NCBI RefSeq assembly: GCF_001767255.1
Contig: NZ_CP017639.1
Span: 642,875-706,874 of the forward strand
Origin: Corynebacterium sp. NML98-0116
GTDB lineage: Bacteria > Actinomycetota > Actinomycetes > Mycobacteriales > Mycobacteriaceae
DNA: 64,000 bases
Reading direction: 5' to 3'
Each line of letters starts with the position of its first letter. The stretch's first letter is position 1. Both the position numbers and the translations under genes were made by a program. This document shows positions 1-9,522 of the stretch, one piece after another. A model generated the notes under the pieces. It was given only the letters and a program-made list of their open reading frames with translations. It had not been told where the DNA came from and did not search any database.

Positions 1-1479
1 GGTGCCCACCATGGCCTCGTGGTCGTAATTCATGTAGGTGCCGAACATCGGGGAGACGTTTCGTGGCATCCAGAACAGGCGGAAGAGACCAAGGATGTGG
101 TCGACGCGGATACCGCCGGAGTGGCGCAGCACGGTGCGCAGCAGCTCACGCCACGGCTCGTAGCCGGCCTCGGCGAGCGCCTGCGGGTGCCATGGCGGCT
201 GCGACCAGTCCTGGCCCTGCTGGGAGTACTGGTCCGGCGGGGCACCGACGGACGCCTCGGGGACGAGCACGTTGGCAAGCGTGTTGGCGTCGGCACCATC
301 GGGGTGGATCCCCACCGCGAGGTCGGTCATGATGCCGACCTTCATGCCCGCTGCCAGCGCCTTGTCCTGGGCGCGGCGGCGCTGCTCGTCGGTGATGAAC
401 TGCAGCCACATGTAGAAGCGTGTGAGTTCCTCGAGTTCCTCGTCGAGCTCGTGGCGCGACGGCGCGGTCTCCATTGCCTCCACTGCGCACCAGCGGGCGA
501 ACTCCTCGAGGCCTTCGCCCTCGTCGAGGCAGAAGAGCTCGAAGTCGTGGGTGCGGCGCTCGTCGGCGCAGGCGATGAAGAACAGCTCGCGAAGTACGGC
601 GAGCTTCGTCTCGAAGATTTCGTTGCGACGCAGCGGCTCCGCACTGCGGTTGAGCGCCTTCAGCGGAGCGACCATGCGCTCAATCTGGGCCTTCGCGTCC
701 TTGTCCAGCTTGTAGTACTCATCAACCGCCTCGACAGAGATGTAGATCGGGTTGACGAAGCGGCGCGACGTCGGCAGGTACGGCGAGTCCTCCACCGGCG
801 GGATTGGCTGTGCCGCGTGCACCGGATTGATCAGCAGGTAATCAGCGCCCTGCTCAGCCAGCAGCACCGCGAGCGTGCCGAGATCCTCGAAGTCGCCGAT
901 GCCCCAGGACTGCTCGGAACGCACCGAGTACAGCTGCGCCATCACACCGAAGACCGGGTTATCGATGTAGCGCTGGTTGCTCTCCAGACGCGCCGGGACC
1001 ACCAGCAGCGGGCAGGAGTCCTTGAAGTTATCGGACTCCAGGTGCAGCGTGTGGTAGCCCGGGGGCAGGTTGCCCGGCACGTGGAAGGTGGCCTCGCCCC
1101 AGACCACGCCGGCGACGTCGGCAGTTGGTGGCGCCCAGTTTTCGTCCTGGTAGGTCTCGCGCGGGGTGCCGTCCTCAAGCTGGATCCAGGTGTGGGCCGG
1201 GTGTCCGTCGTGCACGTGGACGTTGAAGTGGCGCTCCTGCCCGGCCGTGGCCACAACGCAGGGCGGCAGCGGGCGGGTTGCCCAGTACTGGTGCCTGGCG
1301 TGAATCAGGTGGTGCAACTCCTCGTCGGAGGGGGCGTCGCTAATGTTGACGCCCAGGGCCTGCAGCAGGGAGATGAATGATTCCGGCGGCGGGGTGGTCA
1401 TCGCACCGTTGGAAGCGCGGTAGCTCGTGCCGAACCCGTACGCGGAAGCTAATGAATGGAGCAGTTCTACGTTGGTCAC
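1..1479 (-). CDS. malQ: 4-alpha-glucanotransferase MalQ (amylomaltase), 3' part cut by window edge
   Basis: GH77 enzyme that moves alpha-1,4-glucan chains between maltodextrins and frees glucose in cytosolic maltose use. The minus frame is open for 493 codons from a GTG at 1479 to base 1 and runs out of the window, so roughly the last 200 residues of a ~700-residue family are missing. Seen in the frame: an N-terminal extension with a beta-sandwich-like segment (HFNVHVHDG), the core entry motif SEQSWGIGDFEDLG near residue 195, NPVHA shortly after, and GGIRVDHILGLFRLFWMP near residue 460, which holds the catalytic Asp (RVDH). An in-frame TTG at 1497 is an alternative start. It diverges from fadD across 84 bp. 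The plus-strand open frame over the same bases is a shadow. Confidence 0.9.
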   Translation of the reverse strand, partial: MTNVELLHSLASAYGFGTSYRASNGAMTTPPPESFISLLQALGVNISDAPSDEELHHLIHARHQYWATRPLPPCVVATAGQERHFNVHVHDGHPAHTWIQLEDGTPRETYQDENWAPPTADVAGVVWGEATFHVPGNLPPGYHTLHLESDNFKDSCPLLVVPARLESNQRYIDNPVFGVMAQLYSVRSEQSWGIGDFEDLGTLAVLLAEQGADYLLINPVHAAQPIPPVEDSPYLPTSRRFVNPIYISVEAVDEYYKLDKDAKAQIERMVAPLKALNRSAEPLRRNEIFETKLAVLRELFFIACADERRTHDFELFCLDEGEGLEEFARWCAVEAMETAPSRHELDEELEELTRFYMWLQFITDEQRRRAQDKALAAGMKVGIMTDLAVGIHPDGADANTLANVLVPEASVGAPPDQYSQQGQDWSQPPWHPQALAEAGYEPWRELLRTVLRHSGGIRVDHILGLFRLFWMPRNVSPMFGTYMNYDHEAMVGT

Positions 1480-1563
1480 ATCAACCCATTGTGCCAAAGA
1501 ACTGATGTTTTGCAGAGTGGAGCTCACGCAAAAGGTAGTTTCTGTCAGGTAACCTTGCCAACC

Positions 1564-3402
1564 ATGGCTTCAGAAACGTACACAACTCCGCTCGGATTCA
1601 AGCTGAGTCCCACTGACACTTGCCTGTCGGCGCTCGTGGATATCTGCACGAAAAAGCCTCACATCGTGCTGTTTTCCCGCCCACGTAATTACGACTGGGT
1701 CAATGTGACCGCGGGGGAGTTCCTCGAAGAGGTCTACGAAACGGCCAAGGGGCTCATCGCAAACGGCGTCGAGCCGGGCGACCGCATCGCGGTGCTTTCC
1801 TCCACCCGTTATGAGTGGTCCCTCGTTGACTTCGCCATCTGGGCAGCCGGGGCGGTCAGCGTCCCGATCTACCCGTCGAGCTCCATGCACCAGATCCAGT
1901 GGATCCTCGAGGACTCCGGCGCCGAGATCGCCTTCACCGAGTCGCGCGACCACACCCAGCTGATGAGCGCCTTCCTCCTCCAGGAAGACGGCAAGCCGCG
2001 CCTGAAGGACTCGAGCTCGAAGCTGCGCAAGATCTACGAATTCAACGCCGCCGGGGTCGAAACCGTCAAGTTCGAGGGCAGGGATGTCGAGCAGTCGCTT
2101 GTCGACGCCCGCTCCGCCTCCCTCACCCACGACGACCTCGGGTCCATCGTGTACACCTCCGGCACCACCGGCCGCCCGAAGGGCGTGGCCTTAACCCACG
2201 GCAACTGGGCACACCAGACCTGGGCGCTGATCAAGAACGACATCGGTGAGGTGGCCCGCCCCGGCAAGCGCGTCGTTACTTTCTTGCCGCTGGCGCACGT
2301 GCTGCAGCGCGCAGTCAGCCTCGCACTGACGATGGCGGGCGCCACCCAGTCCCACTGGGCCGATACCCACACCCTGACCGTGGAGCTGCAGCGCGCCCAG
2401 CCGAACATGGTGCTCGGCGTGCCGCGCGTCTTCGAGAAGGTCCGCAATGCGGCCTATAACAAGGCCGCGGACGGCTCCGCCATCGGCAAGGCTGCGTTCC
2501 TTGAGGCGGAGAAGACCGCCATCGAGTACTCCAAGGCCATGGACACCCCCGAGGGGCCGAGCCGGATACTCAAGGCGAAGCGCCGCGTCTTCGAGCGCGT
2601 CGTCTACTCCAAGATTAAGGAGGCCATCGGCGGCTCCGTGAAGTACGGCATCACCGGCGGCTCCGCCATGAGCGCCGACTTGCTGCACTTCTTCCGCGGC
2701 ATCGGCATCCCAATCTACGAGGGCTACGGGCTCACCGAAACCTGCGCCGCATCCTGCGTCAATAACAAGAACGCCAACAAGATTGGCACCGTCGGGCGCC
2801 CGGTCAACGGCTACCAAGTCCGCACCAACGACGACGGCGAAATCGAGTTCAAGGGCCCCGGCGTCTTCGACCGCTACTGGAACAACAAAGCCGCCACCGA
2901 AGAAGCCTTCACCGAAGGCTGGTTCAACACCGGTGACCTCGGCGAGGTTGACGACGAAGGCTACGTGCGCATCACCGGCCGCAAGAAAGACCTCATCGTC
3001 ACCGCCGGCGGCAAGAACATCTCACCGGGGCCGATGGAGGACATCATCCGCCAGGACCCGCTGATCTCCAACGCGCTCGTCGTCGGCGACGGCAAGCCGT
3101 TCGTCGGCGTACTGGTGACCCTCGACGAGGAAGAGCTGCAGCGCTGGAAGTCCACCCACAACATCCCGGAGAACCGCAAACTCAGCGAGCTCGCCGGCGA
3201 CCCCGTCCTGCGCGCCGAGGTGCAAGACGCCATCAACGTTGCCAACGGGACCGTCTCGCACGCCGAGGCGATCAAGAAGTTCCGCATCCTCGACCGCGAC
3301 CTGAGCGAGCAGGCAAACGAGATGACGCCAACCCTCAAGGTGAAGCGCAATGTGGTGTTCGAGCGTTTCCGCGAGGACATCGACAAGCTCTACGAGCGCT
3401 AG
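1564..3402 (+). CDS. fadD: Long-chain fatty-acid--CoA ligase (FadD type)
   Basis: Adenylate-forming enzyme that activates long-chain fatty acids to acyl-CoA with ATP, at the inner face of the membrane. The 612-residue product has the order expected of the family: AMP-binding P-loop YTSGTTGRPKG near residue 196, the acyl-adenylate motif YEGYGLTETCA near residue 385, TGDLGEVDDEGYVRITGRKKD near residue 460, and the C-terminal lysine domain that follows GGKNISP. The frame is open upstream to 1456, but the ATG at 1564 fits family N-termini and leaves room for the malQ divergent promoter; earlier codons give unfamiliar sequence. Which of the several corynebacterial FadD paralogues this is cannot be told from sequence alone. 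Confidence 0.9.
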   Translation: MASETYTTPLGFKLSPTDTCLSALVDICTKKPHIVLFSRPRNYDWVNVTAGEFLEEVYETAKGLIANGVEPGDRIAVLSSTRYEWSLVDFAIWAAGAVSVPIYPSSSMHQIQWILEDSGAEIAFTESRDHTQLMSAFLLQEDGKPRLKDSSSKLRKIYEFNAAGVETVKFEGRDVEQSLVDARSASLTHDDLGSIVYTSGTTGRPKGVALTHGNWAHQTWALIKNDIGEVARPGKRVVTFLPLAHVLQRAVSLALTMAGATQSHWADTHTLTVELQRAQPNMVLGVPRVFEKVRNAAYNKAADGSAIGKAAFLEAEKTAIEYSKAMDTPEGPSRILKAKRRVFERVVYSKIKEAIGGSVKYGITGGSAMSADLLHFFRGIGIPIYEGYGLTETCAASCVNNKNANKIGTVGRPVNGYQVRTNDDGEIEFKGPGVFDRYWNNKAATEEAFTEGWFNTGDLGEVDDEGYVRITGRKKDLIVTAGGKNISPGPMEDIIRQDPLISNALVVGDGKPFVGVLVTLDEEELQRWKSTHNIPENRKLSELAGDPVLRAEVQDAINVANGTVSHAEAIKKFRILDRDLSEQANEMTPTLKVKRNVVFERFREDIDKLYER

Positions 3403-3408
3403 GCCCCC

Positions 3409-3435
3409 GGCGCGCCTCAACCCGTGGGGCGCGCC
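3409..3435. terminator. Inverted repeat after fadD, possible terminator
   Basis: GGCGCGCC at 3409-3416 pairs with GGCGCGCC at 3428-3435 over an 11-nt loop, 7 bp past the fadD stop. No T-run follows, so termination is only a guess. Confidence 0.3.
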
Positions 3436-3498
3436 CATGGCTTAACATTTCCATCGACTTTTGATCCGTACTTCCTGTGAGCCAGAAGGGGGCTATTC

Positions 3499-4167
3499 GT
3501 GCATAAAACTGCAGCGATGCTACGCCACCGTGAGCTGACACAGGAGATTTACAACATCGGCGACGAAGTTGCTGAATACACGGAGCACCTCGCCGAAGCA
3601 GTCGCAGACTACGACGGCGAACTTACCGACGACTGCCTCGCTGAATTCGTCGAAATCGTCGACGATGCCCGCAACGACGCCCGCCGCATCGTCGGCGAAC
3701 TCATCGGGCTTCGCCAGGCGCTGACCACCGGGATGCGCGCCGGGGTGCTCTCCGCCTCCTACCGGCCGGAGGAAAAGATCCCCGAGCCCGAACTTCTTGA
3801 CGCCGCCGGCCTCGAAGACCTCTTCCCACTCCAAGCGCCGTTCTCCGTGCAGACCATGCAGGATGCGCTTGCCGGCCGCACCGACCTGACCGTGCAGCAC
3901 CTCGGCGAGATCGTGCAGTACACGCTCGAGCAGACCGAGATGGTCGCAAGGGAACTGGGTGCCGTGAGCCTGCCGCACCTGTATGCGCGGGTCGGCGAGC
4001 TGGTCGAGGCCGCCGTCGACGGCTGGATGGAAACCGTCTGCATCGACCACCCCGCGTTCGTGCGCACGATGCGCGGTGTCGCCCCGCCACAGTTTCTCGA
4101 GGAGCGCGCCCGGGTGGACGCCATAGTGGCGAAGGTGGCCGCGAAGCGCCGCCGCCGCGGGGCGTAG
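3499..4167 (+). CDS. Conserved-looking hypothetical protein, 222 aa
   Basis: I do not recognise a family. The product is soluble, acidic and mostly helical by composition (Glu, Asp, Ala, Leu rich), with heptad-like stretches at about residues 10-70 that could pair as coiled coil, a middle part with LEDLFPLQAPFSVQTMQDALAGR, and a very basic tail (KVAAKRRRRGA). It has no signal peptide or membrane segment. GTG at 3499 has a purine-rich ribosome site (AGAAGGGGG) in front; an in-frame ATG at 3517 is an alternative. It stands alone between fadD and a repeat block. Codon use and GC match its neighbours, so recent transfer is not indicated. Confidence 0.7.
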   Translation: MHKTAAMLRHRELTQEIYNIGDEVAEYTEHLAEAVADYDGELTDDCLAEFVEIVDDARNDARRIVGELIGLRQALTTGMRAGVLSASYRPEEKIPEPELLDAAGLEDLFPLQAPFSVQTMQDALAGRTDLTVQHLGEIVQYTLEQTEMVARELGAVSLPHLYARVGELVEAAVDGWMETVCIDHPAFVRTMRGVAPPQFLEERARVDAIVAKVAAKRRRRGA

Positions 4168-4186
4168 GTCTGTGGCACGAGGGGGT

Positions 4187-4264
4187 GCGCACCAAATTCC
4201 TTCATTTGAGGGCGGGGGTTTGCGTCTGCCCAGTTCGCTGATGGTTTGTGAGGGAATTTGGTGC
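4187..4264. repeat. Repeat family B, copy 1: ~78-bp imperfect palindrome
   Basis: Left arm GCACCAAATTCCTTC (4189-4203) and right arm GAGGGAATTTGGTGC (4250-4264) match at 14 of 15 positions around a ~46-nt centre. The same arm type (GCACCA-A/C-ATTCC) recurs at 31.18 and 31.28 kb. It sits in the gap before hemW. Confidence 0.7.
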
Positions 4265-4279
4265 TTGTCCTCATGTAGC

Positions 4280-4358
4280 AGTGCCAAAGGACGCACTTCT
4301 TGTTGGGGGAGGAGGCAAAAGCCCAGGTCGTGAAAAAGGGGTTGCGTCTTTTGGCACT
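4280..4358. repeat. Repeat family B, copy 2: palindrome with shared core
   Basis: Arms AGTGCCAAAGGACGC (4280-4294) and GCGTCTTTTGGCACT (4344-4358) match at 14 of 15. The centre holds GGCAAAAGCCCAGGTC, whose reverse complement occurs exactly in the copy at 31.2 kb, so the two loci share more than arm symmetry. It lies 16 bp after copy 1. Confidence 0.65.
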
Positions 4359-4426
4359 GGCCGGCCAGGGAGCACGCCTCGAATGCAATTCGCAAACTCG
4401 GCCCCGGTCTGCTGCAATTGCGAGGT

Positions 4427-5578
4427 ATGAACACAGCGCAGCAATCACAGCCCGACTTTGGCGTCTATATCCACGTGCCGTTTTGCGCGACACGGTGTGG
4501 GTACTGTGACTTCAATACCTATACGCCGACGGAGGTGGAGAGCTCCCACGCGGAGTACCTAGAGTCGCTGGAAAAGGAGCTGCAGCTGGCGGCACACCAG
4601 CCGGGCGTGGCTGAGGCGAGCACAGTGTTTATCGGGGGTGGGACCCCCTCGCTGTTGGGGGCGGATGGACTGGGCAGGGTGTTGTCGATGGTGCGGGACA
4701 CCTTCGGCATCCGGGCGGGGGCGGAGGTGACGACGGAGTCGAACCCGGAGTCGACGGATCCGGCGTACTTCGCGGGGCTGCTGGAGCACGGCTTTACGAG
4801 GGTGTCGTTGGGGATGCAGTCGGCGTCGGCGTCGGTGCTCAAGGTGTTGGACCGGAAGCACACGCCGGGCAGGGCGGTCGCGGCGGCCAAGGAGGCCCTC
4901 GACGCCGGCTTCGAGCACGTGAACCTGGACATGATCTACGGCACGCCGACGGAAACGGACGACGACGTACGCCGCACCCTCGACGCCATCCTGTCGACGG
5001 GCGTCGACCATGTGAGTGCTTATTCGCTGATCGTGGAGGATGGCACCGCCATGGCGCGCAAGATCCGCCGCGGTGAGCTGCCCGAGCCGCAGGAGGACGT
5101 GTACGCGGACCGCTACGAGATGATCGCTGAGACCTTGGAGGCGGCCGGGTTCGGCTGGTACGAGGTGTCCAACTGGGCGCGGCCAGGTGGGGAGTGCCAG
5201 CACAACCTGTTGTACTGGCGTGGCGCGCACTGGTGGGGCGCGGGCCCGGGGGCGCACTCGTTTATTGGGGACCGCCGGTTCTGGAACGTGAAGCGGCCGG
5301 AGCGCTACAACCAGTTGCTCGCCGACAGCACGCTGCCGATTGACGGCGGGGAGACGCTCACGCCGCAGGAGCGGCACGAGGAGCAGGTGATGCTGGGGTT
5401 GCGTCTGAAGGAGGGTGTGCCTCGGGGGATGATTGGTTCGGGGGCGGAGGGGGTCGTCGAGAAGTATGTGGCGGCGGGCCTGTTGACTGCGGGTGAGAGC
5501 GTGGCCGTGACTGATGCGGGGCGCTTGCTGGCAGACGGGATTGTGACGGACATTTTGGCTGCCGAGGAGGCAGAGTAG
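4427..5578 (+). CDS. hemW: HemW-type radical SAM protein (heme chaperone)
   Basis: Radical SAM protein of the HemN/HemW branch; bacterial HemW binds heme and passes it to apoproteins rather than acting as coproporphyrinogen oxidase. The 383-residue product shows the iron-sulfur motif Cys-x3-Cys-x2-Cys at residues 20, 24 and 27 (PFCATRCGYC), the SAM-binding FIGGGTPS near 70, and ESNPE near 105. The N-terminus goes straight into YIHVPFC without the extra cysteine context of true HemN, which favours HemW. The chosen ATG at 4427 follows GCGAGGT; a TTG at 4418 in frame is less likely. It is followed after 32 bp by hrcA, a common order in Gram-positives, and the hrcA promoter probably lies in its 3' end. 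Confidence 0.9.
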   Translation: MNTAQQSQPDFGVYIHVPFCATRCGYCDFNTYTPTEVESSHAEYLESLEKELQLAAHQPGVAEASTVFIGGGTPSLLGADGLGRVLSMVRDTFGIRAGAEVTTESNPESTDPAYFAGLLEHGFTRVSLGMQSASASVLKVLDRKHTPGRAVAAAKEALDAGFEHVNLDMIYGTPTETDDDVRRTLDAILSTGVDHVSAYSLIVEDGTAMARKIRRGELPEPQEDVYADRYEMIAETLEAAGFGWYEVSNWARPGGECQHNLLYWRGAHWWGAGPGAHSFIGDRRFWNVKRPERYNQLLADSTLPIDGGETLTPQERHEEQVMLGLRLKEGVPRGMIGSGAEGVVEKYVAAGLLTAGESVAVTDAGRLLADGIVTDILAAEEAE

Positions 5579-5581
5579 TAT
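5554..5581 (+). promoter_or_regulatory. Probable hrcA-dnaJ promoter
   Basis: A -35-like TTTGGC (5554-5559) and -10-like TAGTAT (5576-5581) are 16 bp apart at the end of hemW. Transcription would start near 5588, inside the CIRCE element, as expected for HrcA repression. Inferred by eye only. Confidence 0.4.
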
Positions 5582-5584
5582 GAG

Positions 5585-5611
5585 TTAGCAGTCGACGAAG
5601 GAGAGTGCTAA
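5585..5611 (+). promoter_or_regulatory. CIRCE operator (HrcA binding site) overlapping the hrcA start codon
   Basis: TTAGCAGTC (5585-5593), nine bases, GAGTGCTAA (5603-5611): this is the CIRCE consensus TTAGCACTC-N9-GAGTGCTAA with one mismatch in the left arm. The last A is the first base of the hrcA ATG, and the ribosome site lies in the spacer and right arm, so HrcA bound here would block both promoter clearance and the region of translation start. It implies autoregulation of hrcA-dnaJ. Confidence 0.92.
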
Positions 5612-6627
5612 TGAGTGCAGCGAATGATCGCAGACAGCGGGTGCTGCGCGCAATCGTCGCCGACTATATTGCGCGGCAGGAACCCGTCGGATCGAAGATG
5701 CTGGTGGAGCGCCACGGGCTGAAGGTCAGCTCGGCGACCATCCGCAACGACATGAGCGTGCTGGAGCGCGAGGGCTACATCACGCAGACGCACGCGTCCT
5801 CGGGGCGCATCCCGACGGAGGCCGGGTACCGCGCGTTTGTCGACGCCCTCCACGACGTCAAACCGCTGTCCACAGCGGAGCGCCACGCCATTTTGGACTT
5901 CCTTGAGCACGGCGTGGACATGGAGGACGTGCTGCGCCGCAGCGTGCAGCTGCTGGCCCAGCTGACGAACCAGGCGGCGGTGGTGCAGCTGCCGACGCTG
6001 AACGTGTCTCGCGTGAAGCACTGCGAGGTGGTGGCGCTGGCTCCAACGCGACTGCTGCTGGTGCTGATCACGGACACCGGGCGCGTGGACCAGCGCAACG
6101 TGGAGCTCGCCGCGCCGCTGGGCACCGACGGGGTGTTCCTGCTGCGGGACCTGCTCAATACGGTGCTGGTGGGCAAGACGATGCGCGATGCCTCCGCCGC
6201 GCTGAAGATGCTGCACGCGCAGGCGCCGCCGGTTATCGCGGATGCGGTGGAGCGGGCGACGGCGGTGCTCATCGAGACGCTGGTGGAGACCACAACCGAC
6301 CGGCTGCTCATCGCGGGCGCCGGGAACTTGAGCGTGAACCGGATGGTGGATCTGCACAGCGTGATTGAGGCGCTGGAGCAGCAGGTGATCGTGCTGAAGC
6401 TGTTGGCGAACGCGCAGCAGCTGGAGCACGTCTCGGTCAGTATTGGCAATGAGAATGAGGAAAAGGAATTTTCTCAGGCCTCCATTGTTAGTACTGCATA
6501 TGGAGCTGGCGACGAGGCGCTCGGCGGCCTTGGGGTGGTCGGTCCGACACATATGGACTATCCGGGTACCATGCAAAAGGTTGCCACCGTGGCTCAGTAC
6601 ATCAGTCGCATTTTGCGGGGCGAATAA
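5611..6627 (+). CDS. hrcA: Heat-inducible transcription repressor HrcA
   Basis: Repressor of chaperone genes that binds CIRCE operators and depends on GroE for activity. The 338-residue product has the N-terminal winged helix ([20 protein letters not shown], then [32 protein letters not shown]) and the C-terminal GAF-like dimer domain ending in SRILRG. Start ATG at 5611 follows GAAGGAGAG; an upstream in-frame GTG at 5605 lies inside the operator and is less likely. dnaJ follows after 28 bp, matching the hrcA-dnaJ2 pair of corynebacteria. The CIRCE element just upstream indicates self-repression and induction by heat or unfolded protein. Confidence 0.95.
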   Translation: MSAANDRRQRVLRAIVADYIARQEPVGSKMLVERHGLKVSSATIRNDMSVLEREGYITQTHASSGRIPTEAGYRAFVDALHDVKPLSTAERHAILDFLEHGVDMEDVLRRSVQLLAQLTNQAAVVQLPTLNVSRVKHCEVVALAPTRLLLVLITDTGRVDQRNVELAAPLGTDGVFLLRDLLNTVLVGKTMRDASAALKMLHAQAPPVIADAVERATAVLIETLVETTTDRLLIAGAGNLSVNRMVDLHSVIEALEQQVIVLKLLANAQQLEHVSVSIGNENEEKEFSQASIVSTAYGAGDEALGGLGVVGPTHMDYPGTMQKVATVAQYISRILRGE

Positions 6628-6655
6628 CTTCGAAGTGTTGAAAGGGAACTAACTA

Positions 6656-7786
6656 GTGGCTCGTGATTATTACGGCATCCTCGGCGTTGACCGAGAGGCG
6701 ACCGAGCAGGAAATTAAGAGGGCGTACCGGAAGCTCGCCCGCAAGTACCACCCGGATGTGAACCCGTCTGATGAGGCGGCTGAGAAGTTCGCCGAGATCT
6801 CGCTGGCGCAGGAGGTGCTGCTGGACCCGGCGAAGCGCAGCATCGTGGACCGCGGCGGCGACCCGATGGAGCAGGGCGGCATGGGCGGCGCCGGTGGCGG
6901 CGGCTTCGGGGGCTTCGGCGACATTTTCGATGCCTTCTTCGGCGGAGGCGGGCGCAGCCACGAGCCTCGCTCGCGCGTTCAGCCGGGCAATGACGCCCTG
7001 CTTCGCACCCAGATCACGCTGGAGGACGCCTACGCGGGCGTGACGAAGGAGGTGACCGTCGATACAGCAGTGCTGTGCCAGAAGTGCCACGGTACCGGCT
7101 CCGAGTCTGAGGCGAAGCCCGTGCAGTGTGACTACTGCGCGGGCCAGGGCGTGGTGCAGGAAGTGCAGCAGTCCTTCCTGGGCAACGTGATGACCACGCA
7201 CGACTGCCCGAAGTGCCACGGCTACGGCGAAGTGATCCAGGATCCGTGCCGCCAGTGCGCCGGCGACGGTCGGGTGCGCGCCACCCGCGACCTGAAGGTG
7301 AAGATCCCGGCGGGTATCGCCAACGGGATGCGCATCCGCATGGCGGGGCAGGGCGAGGTCGGCCACGGTGGCGGTCCCGCCGGTGACCTCTACGTGGAGG
7401 TGCAGACCGCGCCGCACTCGACGTTCGTGCGCGACGGCAACGACTTGCACCTGCGCCTGAACGTGCCGATGTACGACGCCGCGCTGGGCACCAGCATCGA
7501 CGTCGAAAACCTTGCCGGTGACACGACCACCATCGAGATCCCGGCCGGCACCCAGCCCGGCGACGAGGTCCGCCTCGAGGGCGAGGGCATGCCACGCCTG
7601 CGCGCCGAGGGCCACGGCGACATGATCGCCCACATCCAGGTCGTCGTGCCGACGCACCTCAGTGGCGAGGAGCGCCGCAGCCTCGAGCAGCTTCGCGACG
7701 CCCGCGGCGACGCCACCGGCGTCCACCACGACGACGAGCGCGACGAAGGCTTCTTCTCCCGCATGCGCGACAGGTTCCGCCGCTAA
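6656..7786 (+). CDS. dnaJ: Chaperone protein DnaJ (DnaJ2 type)
   Basis: Hsp40 co-chaperone that delivers clients to DnaK and stimulates its ATPase. The 376-residue product has a J domain with HPD (KYHPDVN, residues 32-38), a Gly/Phe-rich linker ([20 protein letters not shown]), four zinc-binding repeats ([32 protein letters not shown]) and two beta-barrel client-binding domains. GTG start at 6656. Unlike the other corynebacterial DnaJ, which sits with dnaK and grpE, this copy is tied to hrcA. The rsmE start codon directly abuts its stop, so the two are surely co-transcribed. Confidence 0.96.
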   Translation: MARDYYGILGVDREATEQEIKRAYRKLARKYHPDVNPSDEAAEKFAEISLAQEVLLDPAKRSIVDRGGDPMEQGGMGGAGGGGFGGFGDIFDAFFGGGGRSHEPRSRVQPGNDALLRTQITLEDAYAGVTKEVTVDTAVLCQKCHGTGSESEAKPVQCDYCAGQGVVQEVQQSFLGNVMTTHDCPKCHGYGEVIQDPCRQCAGDGRVRATRDLKVKIPAGIANGMRIRMAGQGEVGHGGGPAGDLYVEVQTAPHSTFVRDGNDLHLRLNVPMYDAALGTSIDVENLAGDTTTIEIPAGTQPGDEVRLEGEGMPRLRAEGHGDMIAHIQVVVPTHLSGEERRSLEQLRDARGDATGVHHDDERDEGFFSRMRDRFRR

Positions 7787-8506
7787 ATGAGCGTTCCGTA
7801 CTTCCTCACCCCGAACCCCGCCAGCGGCACCCTCGACGGCGACGAGGCGAAGCACGCCTTCGTCAAACGCATCGAGCCCGGCGAGCGCATCGCGCTGACC
7901 GACGGCGCCGGCACCGTCGCGGACGTCATTGTCCGTCACAGCGACAAGCAGCAGCTGCGCGGCGACGTCACTGAGGTACGCACCGTGCCCGCGCCCGAGC
8001 AGCGCGTCACCCTGGTGCAGGCAGTGCCGAAGTCGGAACGCGCGGAGCTCGCCGTCGATCTCGCCGTGCAAGGAGGTGTCGACGCCATCGTCCCCTGGAT
8101 CTCGCACCGCACCATCGCGCGCTGGCCCGCCGCCAAGCAGGCCAAGCAGGTGGAGAAGTGGCAGCACCAGGCGATCGCGTCCGCGAAGCAGGCGCGCCGG
8201 GCCTGGGTGCCGCAGGTCGCAGATCCGGTGACCACGAACCAGCTGAAGGACCTGCTTGCCGAGGTGGGCGAAGGGGGCGTCGAAAAGCAGGCGTTGGTGC
8301 TTCACGAAGACGCGGCCGTGCCGCTGACCACCGTCGAGTTCGGACGGGACATCTGGCTCATCGTGGGGCCTGAGGGAGGCATCGGCGAGGATGAGCTCGA
8401 GCTCATCGGCGCCCGCGCTGTCACCCTCGGGCCGGAAGTGTTGCGCACCGCCAGCGCCGGTTTTGCTGCACTATGCGCAATCGGCGCGCTAACGACGCGC
8501 TGGTAG
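7787..8506 (+). CDS. rsmE: 16S rRNA (uracil-1498-N3)-methyltransferase RsmE
   Basis: SPOUT-class methyltransferase that methylates U1498 of 16S rRNA. The 239-residue product has the N-terminal PUA-like part (FVKRIEPGERIALTDGAGT) and the trefoil-knot C-terminus with the SAM-binding IVGPEGGIGEDELELI and LGPEVLRTASAGFAAL. Its ATG starts on the base after the dnaJ stop, so translation is probably coupled. The same order dnaJ-rsmE-phoH-ybeY is frequent in actinobacteria. The next gene, phoH, starts 11 bp after its stop. Confidence 0.94.
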   Translation: MSVPYFLTPNPASGTLDGDEAKHAFVKRIEPGERIALTDGAGTVADVIVRHSDKQQLRGDVTEVRTVPAPEQRVTLVQAVPKSERAELAVDLAVQGGVDAIVPWISHRTIARWPAAKQAKQVEKWQHQAIASAKQARRAWVPQVADPVTTNQLKDLLAEVGEGGVEKQALVLHEDAAVPLTTVEFGRDIWLIVGPEGGIGEDELELIGARAVTLGPEVLRTASAGFAALCAIGALTTRW

Positions 8507-8517
8507 GGTTAGGCGAC

Positions 8518-9522
8518 ATGGAACCTTTGGTCACGCGCAACATTGAGCTTGACTCTGTATACACCCAGGACGTGCTCGGTATTAATGACACGAACCTGCG
8601 GGTGCTCAACCAACACTTCGGCGCCGACGTGCACGCCCGCGGCAACGCGGTGACCGTGCGGGGCCCGGCCGTGGTGGTCGCGCACGCGCTGCGGGTGCTC
8701 GACGAGCTCGAGTCGATGGCGCGGCGCGGCGTTCCCATTACCGCGGATACCGTCACGCACGCGATTTCGCTGATGGAGGTGGAGTCACCGGAGTCGGTGG
8801 CGGAGCTGCTCGGCGCGGAGATCATCTCGCGGCGCGGCAAGGTCATCCGGCCGAAGACGGCAGGCCAGCGGGCCTACGTCGACGCGATCGACGACAACAC
8901 CATCACGTTCGGCATCGGCCCGGCCGGCTCCGGCAAGACGTACCTGGCCGTGGCGAAGGCCGTGCAGGCGCTGCACAATAAAGAGGTCAAGCGCATCATT
9001 TTGACCCGCCCCGCCGTCGAGGCAGGGGAGAAGCTCGGCTTCCTGCCGGGCACGCTCAGCGACAAGATCGACCCTTACCTGCGCCCGCTCTACGACGCGC
9101 TGCGCGACATGATGGACCCGGAAGCCATCCCGAAGCTCATCGAGGCCGGCATCATTGAGGTCGCCCCGCTGGCGTACATGCGCGGGCGCACCCTCTCGGA
9201 TGCGTTCGTCATCCTCGACGAGGCCCAGAACACCTCCGGCTCCCAGATGAAGATGTTCCTCACCCGTCTGGGATTCGGCTCGAAGATGGTGGTCACGGGC
9301 GATATTTCCCAGGTTGACTTGCCGCGCGGTACGGTCTCCGGCCTGCGCGTCGCCCGCCGCATCCTCGGCGACATCGAGGGCATTTCCTTCCAGGACCTGC
9401 GCGCAGAAGACGTCGTGCGCCACCACCTGATCTCCCGGATCGTCGCGGCCTACGACGAGCACGACGCGCGCAACGCCGCACGCTACGAACGAAAACAACG
9501 CGAAGAAGAGGCAAGACAGTGA
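8518..9522 (+). CDS. phoH: PhoH family ATPase
   Basis: Cytosolic P-loop ATPase related to superfamily 1 helicases; proposed RNA-related role next to YbeY. The 334-residue product has an N-terminal KH-like region ([24 protein letters not shown]), Walker A GPAGSGKT near residue 137, Walker [11 protein letters not shown] near residue 232 and the sensor [13 protein letters not shown] at 8518 is preceded by AGGGTTAGG; a longer frame starting at 8473 would overlap rsmE by 34 bp and adds no conserved sequence. The ybeY start overlaps its stop by 4 bp. Confidence 0.93.
   Translation: MEPLVTRNIELDSVYTQDVLGINDTNLRVLNQHFGADVHARGNAVTVRGPAVVVAHALRVLDELESMARRGVPITADTVTHAISLMEVESPESVAELLGAEIISRRGKVIRPKTAGQRAYVDAIDDNTITFGIGPAGSGKTYLAVAKAVQALHNKEVKRIILTRPAVEAGEKLGFLPGTLSDKIDPYLRPLYDALRDMMDPEAIPKLIEAGIIEVAPLAYMRGRTLSDAFVILDEAQNTSGSQMKMFLTRLGFGSKMVVTGDISQVDLPRGTVSGLRVARRILGDIEGISFQDLRAEDVVRHHLISRIVAAYDEHDARNAARYERKQREEEARQ

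Noticed and set aside
19-1380. 453-codon plus-strand frame at the left edge
   Set aside because: Antisense to malQ, whose reading gives clear GH77 motifs.
6653-8305. 550-codon minus-strand frame across dnaJ and rsmE
   Set aside because: Antisense to two certain genes; composition (Val, His, Arg, Ala, Gly rich) is that of a GC-rich shadow frame.
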